Source: a virus. From it: a stretch of 25,374 nucleotides of DNA. The notes under the pieces are model-generated. The model was not told the origin of the DNA, made no database searches, and saw nothing but the letters and a program-made list of their open reading frames with translations. Below are positions 1-8,434 of this stretch, in pieces; within the stretch, counting starts at the first letter, position 1, and the number at the start of each line of letters is the position of its first letter. Made by a program: the position numbers and the translations under genes. The stretch spans positions 1 to 25,374 of the IMG/VR virus record IMGVR_UViG_3300036978_000038; one strand, given 5' to 3'.

Positions 1-105
1 GTAAAATTATTACCAGGTTATGATGAAGCAATTGTTATATTAACAGATCGAGCTAAGGAAGGATTAGCGGCTAGAGAGCCGGATGACGTTAAATTAAATA
101 CTTAA
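1..105 (+). CDS. 3' end of an unidentified plus-strand gene (partial)
   Basis: Frame 1 is open from the window edge for 34 codons and ends in TAA; the other two plus frames stop within a few codons. The visible peptide ends AREPDDVKLNT. I do not recognise the family from this fragment. It is the only plus-strand gene supported here and it converges on the late block. A strong hairpin terminator begins 7 bases after its stop, which fits a real gene end. The gene probably belongs to an oppositely transcribed module to the left, but its function cannot be judged. Confidence 0.55.
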   Translation, partial: VKLLPGYDEAIVILTDRAKEGLAAREPDDVKLNT

Positions 106-112
106 TTAAATT

Positions 113-146
113 AAAAAAAGGGAGGCCGAGGAGCTTCCCTTTTTTT
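113..146. terminator. Bidirectional intrinsic terminator between convergent genes
   Basis: AAAAAAAGGGA (113-123) pairs perfectly with TCCCTTTTTTT (136-146). Three further pairs inside (one G-U, then G-C and C-G) leave a loop of about 6 bases. The A7 and T7 tracts form the base of the stem, so either strand yields a GC-containing hairpin with a U run. It lies 7 bases after the plus-strand stop and about 43 bases beyond the stop of the giant minus-strand gene, so it can end both transcripts. The rest of 147-189 shows nothing else. Confidence 0.88.
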
Positions 147-189
147 GTTATGGAACTTTAGGTATGGTGCCTATTTATATTTGTTCCCA

Positions 190-3100
190 TTAATAACTTT
201 CCATTGCTTTTTTTCTTTTTCTTTTTTCTCTTCTTTTGTCTCGTTCATCTTGTTCAATTTGAGCTTGAACCGCAAATGGTAATTTACTAATACTATCTTG
301 TCTTGCTTGTTTTGTTTCTTCTCTAGATATTTTAGCTTTTTTAATTCCTTCTTCTTTTCTTATGGCTTTTGCTTTAGCGCGTATTTCTAAATCACCTTTT
401 GTATCTTCTATACCTACTGAGTAAGGTGTAAACCCAACCCCAACAGCAACTCTTTGCCAAGCTTGATTTTGTGAGTTCATTGCTTGAGATACATTTTCAA
501 TCTTATTTACCAAACGATCCATTGGAAAGTTTGTACCAGCTTCTACTAGTTTTCCAGTTACGCTGTACATAGGTCCTAAGTGAACTCTACCATCTTGCAT
601 TACTCCCCAGCCTCTTTCTGCTATAAGATCTTTTTCAAACTTAGTTTGTTGAAGCCCTGTATATACTTTTCTAAGCTTAGATCCAATTGGAGGGGATATA
701 TTAGCACCTTCTAACATAACTTTTGCGTAGTCAGCTTTAAAACCTTTATCTTTTTCATCAAGATACTTATTGGTCATGTTTTTTAATACAGATATAATTC
801 CCCCTAAAAACCCGGTACCTCTAAGTATTGTATCTAATACCCCGTCAGCTACGTCTATCAATCTTTCGTTAAGCGTTTTCTTTTTTGCTTTTTCTTTTTC
901 TTTATCTATTTCTTCATCGTCATCATCAAAGGCAACCGCAAATAAACCTTGTTGTAATACGGCAAATAATGTATTTTGTATCCCTAAGTAATAAACTATT
1001 TTTGCCACATGGGTTTTAGCATCCCCCCTACCGTTTTTAAGATCTAAAAAAGATTTTTTAACAGTACGAGCTTGCTGCATTGCAGTGTTTTGAAAAGTTA
1101 ATAATAATCTACCCGCTCCACTTGCTTGTTGTTTTGATATATCTCTTGGGTCCCCTGACTGTTGAGTTTGATCTGATACTTTAGTAAAGTCACCCCAAGC
1201 CGCTTCTTCTGCTTCACTTTCCGTTAAGCCTTCTTTTAAATAACTTTTAATTCTATTTCTGTAAAACGGAGCGCCCCCGGACGCAATAGCAAAACTATCC
1301 GCTAATTGGGTTGGTGTATAACCTATTTTTAATAAATAAGATATAACAGAGTTAACTTTATTTTTACTACCAGCGGCAGCATTAGCAATTTCAGCAGCAG
1401 CAACGTCTTCCTTTAATCCGCCGCGTCTTTCTTTCATTTTGTCAGAATTCCATATACGTGAAAAATCTGCCCAATATTGTTTTTGATTTGCAAATGCTTT
1501 AGCAGCAGCTATAGGATTATTATCTCTTAAGTTTAAGAAATTGACAGCTCCAATTAATTGCAATGCAGCAGATCTAGTATTTAAGAACATAATAGTTCCT
1601 GTAGATCCGTTTACCCAGTTACTCCATCCAGAAGTTTCTTTATCACTTCCGTAACTTCTGTTCTTGCCATTGATCATTCTATATAATTGATCGTCTAAAG
1701 CTTCTCTTACGTTTGTACCGTAAACCGCTTCAATCTTATTTATATTAGGGCCAACCAATTTTCCGTTTTCAAACTTACCAAACATTTCTTCAGTGTTTTC
1801 AATAAACTCTGCAAGGAATTTTTTTCTACCAGCGCCTTCTGTTAAGTTATGTAAGTCAGATATAATTGTACTTGTATCCCAAAATTCAGTAGGAGCAACC
1901 CATCCTTTACCTTGTCTACCGGTAATTAATACACCTTGTTTGAATGCGGTTAATTCCGGATCATTGTTTATAAGATCTACTAATTTAGTTTGGTCTCTTT
2001 GTGATAAACCGGGTATTTCAACCCCTTCGTCAGACCATAAGGCAACGCGTATTGCTTGATCATATGTAAAATCACCATCCGGCGTTAAACTTTCTATTTT
2101 ATCTTTAATGCCAGGAAATTGATTTATTAATGCTTTATAATCCTTTTTAATTGATTGTCTTGCAGCATCCATTAAATCATTTCCGTTTGCATATGGTTTT
2201 AATAAAGCATCAGCAAAGAATTGTTGCTGCTCTTCTCCGCGTTCCCCTTTACCTATAAAATTATACAATAGTAATTCAAAATCTGCAGCAGATGGCGGAA
2301 CATACAAATCAAATTTGTTTTTACCGGATCCTCTTCTTCTTGCAACAATATCTGAAAATACTTTATAGTTTTCCATTCCAGTATTCTCTTCAATTATCTT
2401 ATTGAATTCTGTGGATATGGTTTTACTAAATTTAAGTTTTGCTTGTTGTATTTTTGATTTAACATCTAATACTTCTAAAGCATTTTTAACCGCTTCAACA
2501 TTTTGTATTGCATCATCTGCAAAGTAAAAATCATTATATCCTTCTGCTGCTTTAGCGGTCATCCAATCTGCCTTTGCTTGAGCGGCACTATTGCCTAATC
2601 CAGTTATATTTTCTATTGGTATATCAATACCTATTGAATCTAGAAACTCTTTAATAGGCGCCGCTGCATTTGCCGGTCTTGCTGTAAGAATAAAGAAATT
2701 TTCATTGCCAAATTTAGCAATCATTTTTTTCATCTTTTCAACCATAGGCCCTGGCTTGCCGTCAACAACTTTACTAAATTCAGAGAAATCAAATTCTGCT
2801 CCGGCATCAAGCATATTTCCGCCTTCTTTTGCAAATTCTTCTGCATTCAATTTACCTTCAGTTCCATCTGGCATTGTGTATAGCACGCTACCACTCGTAA
2901 AAGCCGATGTGTCATCAAAATCAAAAACCGAAATGCCTTTTGATGTTTTAGAAAACTTAGGGTTTAAAGACCTTGTAACCGCATCATTTGTAATTGCATC
3001 TTTTTTTGCTTTTGATAATTTAGCAGAGTTTCTTATTGCATCAAATACTTTTACAGCACCTTCCGGGGTGTCTAAATTAAAATCAGATTTTTCATTAAAA

Positions 3101-6100
3101 TTAGGATCTAAATAAAAATAAACTCTTTCTGTCAAAGTTCTCCATGTACTATTTTTACTAGCAGCATTTGTTCTAAACTCTGATGAAGCAAATATTTTAC
3201 CAGTTATAGGGGGAATACCACCCACTGATTTTCCTGGAAAAGTAAAAGCTCCGTAATTTTGTATTTGCAATATATCTTTGTCTGAATTTATATCTGATAA
3301 AGATTGCAAATCTACTTCTGCATTAGTTGAAGTACCTGCTCTATCTAAAATTTTATAAAGGTCTCCACTTATTTGTATTCCCTTAGGAGTTAACCTAACA
3401 TCTTTACTTTTTTCGTCTATCAATTGTTGTAAATAATTAATAAATTTTGTTCTAAATTTATTAGCTTTTTGAGCATCTTTTAAATCTTGTAGCCCAGCAA
3501 ATTCTTTTGTATATTTTGAATCATCATTCATGAAATTACCATTACTTGTGCTGCCAAGAGGATCTCTAGGATTTGATTTAAGCTCTACAGTGGTTTTTTC
3601 ATCTGTATTTTCATCAATAATAACTAAATCATTTTTTTTACTATTGAATCTATCCGGTACGTCATCTTCTAAACTTAAGTTTACTCCCGTTAAATACCCT
3701 TTTACTTTTCTTAACGCTACATAAATATCTTTTTCATATCTAACACCTAAATTTTTTTCCCAAATCTCTTTATATTTATCTAATAATGATCCGTTTTCAT
3801 TTAAAAAATCATCTAAATTTCTTTTTTCTTTTTCAGATAAATCTTTATAGAATTGCGTATAAGGCAAATAATTTCTTCTCCAATTCCCTTCGTTCAATAA
3901 GAATAGGGCAGCAGCTCTGTCGCTTGCTTTAGAAAATTTAACATTACCTCTGTCCGCTTGTTTTTCAAATTCTGTTTTTATAACTTCAGTAACTTCAACG
4001 CCTTGTCTTTCTTGATTTGTATTAAAAGCTTCCAGTATAGGGCCATCGGTTTCAAAGTCTTCTTTTATAAGTTCAAATGCAAGTTCTTCAGACATTGCTT
4101 TTGCTAATGATTCTTTTCTACCACGCAATGGATTTCCATCAGGACCAATTACCTGCGCTAAAAAGTCTGCGTCAGATATATTATTAGCAACATTAGGTAG
4201 TCTTCTAACTAATTCAGCTCCGGAAGTTCTACCCGCTAAATCAGTAGTTGTTTTTTCTCTATCAATTTTTTTACCAACCCATTCTGGAAAACTAACCCAT
4301 TTGCCATCAATTTGTTTTTGAATAGCAATTGGCATACCTCCTTGACCATCTTTACCCATAAGCCAAGTGGTAGTCATATTTTCAAGAATATATCTTTTGC
4401 CTTTTAAAAGAAATTTTTCAAGTTGTTGATCTTTTTTACCTCCCATTGCAGTTTTAATGTCAATGTCAAGTAACTTACCCATTTCGTCTTTAATCTCCCC
4501 AATTAATGGCGTTACTGTTCTATTTAAAGATACAGGAGCATCAATTCTAGATTTTAATGTTCTTACAACCGATAAAGCCTTTTTATTGCCTGTTTCTATC
4601 ACCTCTGGCGGAAAAACTTTTGATTCTAATGCGTTTTTATATTTTGGCTTTTCTTTTACCTCTACGGCTGTTTCTTCGGCTATTAAAGCTTTTTGATCTT
4701 CAACGTCTTTTTTGATACCTCCTTTAGTTGCACCCTCAATACCTAATTCATACGCTAAAGCATTTGCTCTAAGATTTAAACGAGAACTAATAAATTTATC
4801 TAATGATTGCTTAGTTGGATCAAATTCATTATTAATTAATAACGCAGCGCTTTGTAATAAAGCATCTTTATACTCTTCTCTAGTAACGCCACGCTTTGCA
4901 TCGGCAGCAATAGGGTCGTATAATCTTCTTGTTATTGTTTCAACTGATCCGCCAAGCTCTTTACCTATTACAGATTTTGAAAAATCATTAGTAACACCTC
5001 CAGACGGAGTATTTCTTAATCCTTCAGAAGCAAACTTTTTAGGATTGCCTTCATATTTTGTGTCTAATAAATTTTGTAAATTAGTTTTTGTTTTAGGTTT
5101 ATTCTCTGTAGATTCTTTTTTTACAGTTTCTTTTTTAGGGGTTTCAGCTTTTATGCTTGGCCCATTAGCTTCTTCATCTTCTAATATAGCTAATTGATCT
5201 TCAAATTGCTTGTCGGATATTTCCTCGGAAGCATAGGCATCGTATAAATCATTAATACGCTCTTGTACACTTTTAGAGGAAGCTATATTACCAGTCATTG
5301 ATTTTCCAGCTTCTAATAAAGTTTTTTGGCGATCTGTTAATTTACCAGCTTTTGATGTTATATGATAATCCTTTAAAAATTGGTATATATCATTACCACT
5401 TTCAAAATCTAATTTTTCAAAACCTAATTTTTTATATATAGGACGAATTAAAGATTTCCACATGCTTTTAAATGTAGCGTCTGTAGCTTTAATTTCGCCA
5501 GCTTCTAATGCTTCAAAAAATTGTGTTAAATATTCATCCTTATTATTAGCAAGGTATTTTGCATCATAACCCCTGTCTGCTAATCTTTGCTCTATTACCG
5601 CATTTTCTTTATTACTTAACACGCTTGTAAATTGATTTAATAATTTTTCAGATTGAGCAGCGTCATTAAATTGTGATTTTAATATTTTATGCAATAATTC
5701 ATGTCTACCTGCAGAAGCTCCTTCATCAACTTGTCTAGCTATTTCTCTATTTATTATTATTTGCCCATTAGGCAATACTATTGCCGGCTCGTATTGGTAA
5801 TCTATTTTTACTTTTTTGCCGTTTTTATCGGTTTCGTATAATTCTTCTTCCCTATTATTATTTACAAACCATTCTTCAGCCAATTTAGCGGTTTCTTCTT
5901 TAGTTGATACAACACTATAAGCTTGTCCATTATTAATAGACCCTTCCCCAAAAGTTTCAGCTTCTGCTTGAGAGGTTAATGCTTGTAATCTTTCTACTTC
6001 TGTATCTAATCTTTGATCATAAACACCTGTAATTTCAGCATTTAATGCTTCAATCTTTGCATCAATTGGAGCGTGAAAGGGCGCAGCAATTTCTTTTTTA

Positions 6101-8412
6101 CTAGATTCTAAATTGCTAACTTCTTCTAATTTCCTAACTAAATCTAATGTTGTTTCAGCATTAATATCTTTTGGTATATGTCTTAATTGTCTTACGGTTG
6201 CAATAGCATCAGATTTTAATTGATTTGCTTCTTCTGCGGTAGCGGTTCCATTTGCTACCATAGTATCTAAATGATCAGATAAAGAATTTGGATTTTGACC
6301 TAAAGTAACTAAATTATTTATTTGTTGCCTAGGATCTTGTTTAAAGTTTGGCAATTTAGCATTAGCAATCATACCTCCAGATAAAAAAGCTAACCCGCTA
6401 GTGTTAACAAAATCTTGATAAGTATAATCTTCCTTTAATATTTTTTGACCAGCTAGCTCATTAATGCTAGCATTGACTTGTTCATTTTCTAATTTTTGTT
6501 GTATATTTTCTTGTATAGTTTCTTTTCCTCCTTCTTCAACAAATCCAACTGCCCCTCTTGCAAAAGTTTTTACATTACCAGTTAAGTTATTTATAAACCC
6601 TTTAGCTCCGCCTGTTTTATAGGCCTCTAATGCTTCCTTTATTAAATTTTGCTCTGCAGATCCAAATATTAACTCTCTTGCTTTCGTTTGTGGCGATAAT
6701 GGAGCTGTAGCTGCGTATAGCAAAGCCATTTTAGATCCTGCGTTTAAAGCAAGCGTTTCTGCCTCTTTATCATTTATGCCAGCGTCTTTAGCGGCCTTTA
6801 AAGTTTGTTCGTATCCATTAGAATATCCAAAAGCGCTTTGAGCTACAACCGCGCTAGCCATATCTTTAGTTATTCCTAATGGCATTTTAGCTAAAGTCTT
6901 AGCGCCCCCTATAGCTTCACTGGCTTCAAGAATATTTTTATATTGTTTTATAGATGTAAATCCATTTTTTGCTGCTGCATATCTAGTTAATGCGGCGTTA
7001 CCAAGTCCCGCTGTTGCTTCTGTTAATAAAATTTGAGGTATCATTGCTCCAACTACTTGACCTGTAGCCTTAGCTGATCCTCTCGCATTTACATCCCAAT
7101 CTTCAACGCCTTTAGCGTCAATTTCGTCATTTATTTTTTTGTATTCTGCATTGTCAATTAATCCGCCTACATTAAAACCGTTGGTTATATCATATATATT
7201 ATTATTTTCGTCTTTTATATATTTTATACCGTTTTTTGTTATACTTTTCCCATTAATATAAGAATGAGATCTTGTGTCAAAGTTTTTAAATTCTTCAATG
7301 TCTCTAGCATCTCTCCCTCTTTCTGCAGCATCATCAAATCCAATTAAATCAAGACCTGTATTAATTAAATCTTGTGTTGTATCCCAAAAACCGCTTCCTA
7401 TGTTTTTTATTGCTAAACCAGTATTTTCAATACCGCCTTGAACCGCTCCTCTTTTAGAAACTTCTGAATATAATTGTTTTTCTTTAGCTAGTCTTTCTTT
7501 CTCTAACTTGCTCATAATAGGAAAAACATTAGCCTTATAATCGTCGTCTATTGTATTTTGCCAGTTGGTGCTTCCTTTTTTTGCTGCTACAATGTCTTGC
7601 CAATTTGCTTTAGGATTATTCTTCTTGGCCTCAAGCATAGCCAGTTTCCCGGCTCTTTCGTCTTTGTCTTTTAAATAAGAATTTAAATAAGTATTTAATA
7701 TTTTTTCTTTTTTAAATTTAATATCTTCCTCAGATCGAGTGGCTCTTCCCATCCACTCCGGCATATAATCTTCAAGCTTTTCAGTAAACGATCTTTCAAA
7801 AGCACCGTCCTGTTCTTTTTCTATAAAATCATCCTTATACTTTTGCTTATTTATATAACCATCAAAATCATTAATATCAATGCCTCTCTTCTTTAATAAC
7901 TTTTCATTATAATTTCTACTTACAAAGTCATCCCCCATTTTTGAATTAGAATAATATAAGTAAGGACTTTTTAAATCAAGATCGTATTTTTCAATTTCTT
8001 TTTGAACATTTTGGGGATCGCTTAGCATGTCGTTTACGAAACGATCCGGCATTCCTTTTTGAAATCCGGTTTGCGGACCTATATAGCGTTCTTTAGGTAT
8101 ACCCATTTCAAGAACCTCTTTCTTTTTATCTATACCAAAATTTGGAGCAACCTTACCTGACTGTCTATCTTCTACAGTTCGAGCAGGTTTATAAAATCTA
8201 TTTAAATTAAGCGGATCATATTCTTTTATTTCACCAAAAATATTTTCTTTAATTTTTACCGGGGCAACTGTTTTTTTAGATTTATTAGCCGCTCTATTTA
8301 CCAATTTTAAACCTCTTTTTTGTATATAAGCCGCTGCTTTATCTGCTCCTCCGGCTGCTCTATTTATTTGATCTTCAGTATATATTTTGCCGTTAAGTTC
8401 GTATTCTAACAT
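190..8412 (-). CDS. Giant multidomain internal virion / ejection protein (polyvalent protein), 2740 aa
   Basis: Last gene of the late block, probably packed in the particle and ejected with the DNA. Visible modules in order: an N-terminal charged region; a Gly/Ala-rich hydrophobic stretch around 440-475; a zincin-like HELLH at 904-908 with a possible third ligand E960; a Lys-rich linker near 1130; a sigma-like helical segment around 1165-1225 (EFDPTK at 1196-1201); KFSK at 1492; a PD-(D/E)XK-like D1595...E1610-x-K1612; KFSK at 1819; a HAD-like module with DFDDT 1831-1835, TAR from T1910 and DD 1966-1967; KFSK at 1994; then a long helical C-terminal part with hydrophobic stretches near 2470-2495 and 2525-2550 and a very basic end. 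This matches the 'polyvalent protein' theme described for phages and conjugative elements, in which several enzyme domains share one delivered chain. The frame is intact and the start is the first ATG, 22 bases after the 551-aa gene. Whether any module is catalytically active is unknown. Confidence 0.8.
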   Translation of the reverse strand: MLEYELNGKIYTEDQINRAAGGADKAAAYIQKRGLKLVNRAANKSKKTVAPVKIKENIFGEIKEYDPLNLNRFYKPARTVEDRQSGKVAPNFGIDKKKEVLEMGIPKERYIGPQTGFQKGMPDRFVNDMLSDPQNVQKEIEKYDLDLKSPYLYYSNSKMGDDFVSRNYNEKLLKKRGIDINDFDGYINKQKYKDDFIEKEQDGAFERSFTEKLEDYMPEWMGRATRSEEDIKFKKEKILNTYLNSYLKDKDERAGKLAMLEAKKNNPKANWQDIVAAKKGSTNWQNTIDDDYKANVFPIMSKLEKERLAKEKQLYSEVSKRGAVQGGIENTGLAIKNIGSGFWDTTQDLINTGLDLIGFDDAAERGRDARDIEEFKNFDTRSHSYINGKSITKNGIKYIKDENNNIYDITNGFNVGGLIDNAEYKKINDEIDAKGVEDWDVNARGSAKATGQVVGAMIPQILLTEATAGLGNAALTRYAAAKNGFTSIKQYKNILEASEAIGGAKTLAKMPLGITKDMASAVVAQSAFGYSNGYEQTLKAAKDAGINDKEAETLALNAGSKMALLYAATAPLSPQTKARELIFGSAEQNLIKEALEAYKTGGAKGFINNLTGNVKTFARGAVGFVEEGGKETIQENIQQKLENEQVNASINELAGQKILKEDYTYQDFVNTSGLAFLSGGMIANAKLPNFKQDPRQQINNLVTLGQNPNSLSDHLDTMVANGTATAEEANQLKSDAIATVRQLRHIPKDINAETTLDLVRKLEEVSNLESSKKEIAAPFHAPIDAKIEALNAEITGVYDQRLDTEVERLQALTSQAEAETFGEGSINNGQAYSVVSTKEETAKLAEEWFVNNNREEELYETDKNGKKVKIDYQYEPAIVLPNGQIIINREIARQVDEGASAGRHELLHKILKSQFNDAAQSEKLLNQFTSVLSNKENAVIEQRLADRGYDAKYLANNKDEYLTQFFEALEAGEIKATDATFKSMWKSLIRPIYKKLGFEKLDFESGNDIYQFLKDYHITSKAGKLTDRQKTLLEAGKSMTGNIASSKSVQERINDLYDAYASEEISDKQFEDQLAILEDEEANGPSIKAETPKKETVKKESTENKPKTKTNLQNLLDTKYEGNPKKFASEGLRNTPSGGVTNDFSKSVIGKELGGSVETITRRLYDPIAADAKRGVTREEYKDALLQSAALLINNEFDPTKQSLDKFISSRLNLRANALAYELGIEGATKGGIKKDVEDQKALIAEETAVEVKEKPKYKNALESKVFPPEVIETGNKKALSVVRTLKSRIDAPVSLNRTVTPLIGEIKDEMGKLLDIDIKTAMGGKKDQQLEKFLLKGKRYILENMTTTWLMGKDGQGGMPIAIQKQIDGKWVSFPEWVGKKIDREKTTTDLAGRTSGAELVRRLPNVANNISDADFLAQVIGPDGNPLRGRKESLAKAMSEELAFELIKEDFETDGPILEAFNTNQERQGVEVTEVIKTEFEKQADRGNVKFSKASDRAAALFLLNEGNWRRNYLPYTQFYKDLSEKEKRNLDDFLNENGSLLDKYKEIWEKNLGVRYEKDIYVALRKVKGYLTGVNLSLEDDVPDRFNSKKNDLVIIDENTDEKTTVELKSNPRDPLGSTSNGNFMNDDSKYTKEFAGLQDLKDAQKANKFRTKFINYLQQLIDEKSKDVRLTPKGIQISGDLYKILDRAGTSTNAEVDLQSLSDINSDKDILQIQNYGAFTFPGKSVGGIPPITGKIFASSEFRTNAASKNSTWRTLTERVYFYLDPNFNEKSDFNLDTPEGAVKVFDAIRNSAKLSKAKKDAITNDAVTRSLNPKFSKTSKGISVFDFDDTSAFTSGSVLYTMPDGTEGKLNAEEFAKEGGNMLDAGAEFDFSEFSKVVDGKPGPMVEKMKKMIAKFGNENFFILTARPANAAAPIKEFLDSIGIDIPIENITGLGNSAAQAKADWMTAKAAEGYNDFYFADDAIQNVEAVKNALEVLDVKSKIQQAKLKFSKTISTEFNKIIEENTGMENYKVFSDIVARRRGSGKNKFDLYVPPSAADFELLLYNFIGKGERGEEQQQFFADALLKPYANGNDLMDAARQSIKKDYKALINQFPGIKDKIESLTPDGDFTYDQAIRVALWSDEGVEIPGLSQRDQTKLVDLINNDPELTAFKQGVLITGRQGKGWVAPTEFWDTSTIISDLHNLTEGAGRKKFLAEFIENTEEMFGKFENGKLVGPNINKIEAVYGTNVREALDDQLYRMINGKNRSYGSDKETSGWSNWVNGSTGTIMFLNTRSAALQLIGAVNFLNLRDNNPIAAAKAFANQKQYWADFSRIWNSDKMKERRGGLKEDVAAAEIANAAAGSKNKVNSVISYLLKIGYTPTQLADSFAIASGGAPFYRNRIKSYLKEGLTESEAEEAAWGDFTKVSDQTQQSGDPRDISKQQASGAGRLLLTFQNTAMQQARTVKKSFLDLKNGRGDAKTHVAKIVYYLGIQNTLFAVLQQGLFAVAFDDDDEEIDKEKEKAKKKTLNERLIDVADGVLDTILRGTGFLGGIISVLKNMTNKYLDEKDKGFKADYAKVMLEGANISPPIGSKLRKVYTGLQQTKFEKDLIAERGWGVMQDGRVHLGPMYSVTGKLVEAGTNFPMDRLVNKIENVSQAMNSQNQAWQRVAVGVGFTPYSVGIEDTKGDLEIRAKAKAIRKEEGIKKAKISREETKQARQDSISKLPFAVQAQIEQDERDKRREKRKRKKAMESY
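2434..2946 (-). other. HAD-like phosphatase module bounded by KFSK
   Basis: Residues 1823-1993. Motif I is DFDDT (1831-1835), with D1831 as the expected nucleophile and D1833 as general acid/base. Motif II is a strand ending in a threonine (FFILTAR, T1910). Motif IV is an acidic pair at the end of a strand (FYFADD, D1966-D1967). A lysine before it (AKADWM region) could serve as motif III. Order and spacing fit the haloacid dehalogenase superfamily. The module begins straight after one KFSK and ends straight before the next. Confidence 0.72.
2959..3927 (-). other. KFSK-bounded module with PD-(D/E)XK-like signature
   Basis: Residues 1496-1818, lying exactly between two KFSK tetrapeptides. D1595 begins a hydrophobic strand (DLVIID); after a short charged hairpin a second strand carries VELKSN with E1610 and K1612. 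D...ExK on adjacent strands is the catalytic pattern of the PD-(D/E)XK nuclease superfamily. The region after it is Lys/Asp-rich and not recognised. The superfamily is very divergent, so this remains a candidate. Confidence 0.4.
4738..4920 (-). other. Sigma-70 region-2-like helical segment within the giant protein
   Basis: Residues about 1165-1225. A helix (YKDALLQSAALLINNEF) leads into FDPTKQSLDKFISSRLNLRANAL. The pattern resembles the sigma-70 region 2 stretch in which FDP and a small basic turn are followed by F-[ST]-x-[YF] and an arginine-containing helix. The resemblance is short and could be chance. It lies after a Lys-rich linker, so it may start a separate module. A DNA- or RNA-polymerase-binding role is speculative. 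Confidence 0.3.
5488..5760 (-). other. Zincin-like metallopeptidase segment within the giant protein
   Basis: Residues about 885-975. HELLH (904-908) matches the HExxH zinc site: two His ligands and a catalytic Glu. A downstream helix reading DEYLTQFFEAL supplies E960 as a plausible third ligand, the arrangement expected of gluzincins. In front lies a beta-rich stretch (PAIVLPNGQIIINREI). This is a motif-level call only. If active, it could process the chain itself, its neighbours in the particle, or host proteins. Confidence 0.6.
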
Positions 8413-8434
8413 ACAATTTGTTTTTTATTGGTAA

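Noticed and set aside
4712-5197. 161-codon plus-strand open frame, and a similar 174-codon one at 2591-3115
   Set aside because: Both lie opposite the intact giant gene, have Ser/Leu/Phe-rich composition typical of an antisense reading, and lack a leader or gene neighbours on that strand.
190-8412. The giant protein as a virion RNA polymerase like that of crAss-like or N4-like phages
   Set aside because: I found no DFDID- or DxDGD-type polymerase catalytic motif; DFDDT fits the HAD superfamily, with matching downstream motifs.
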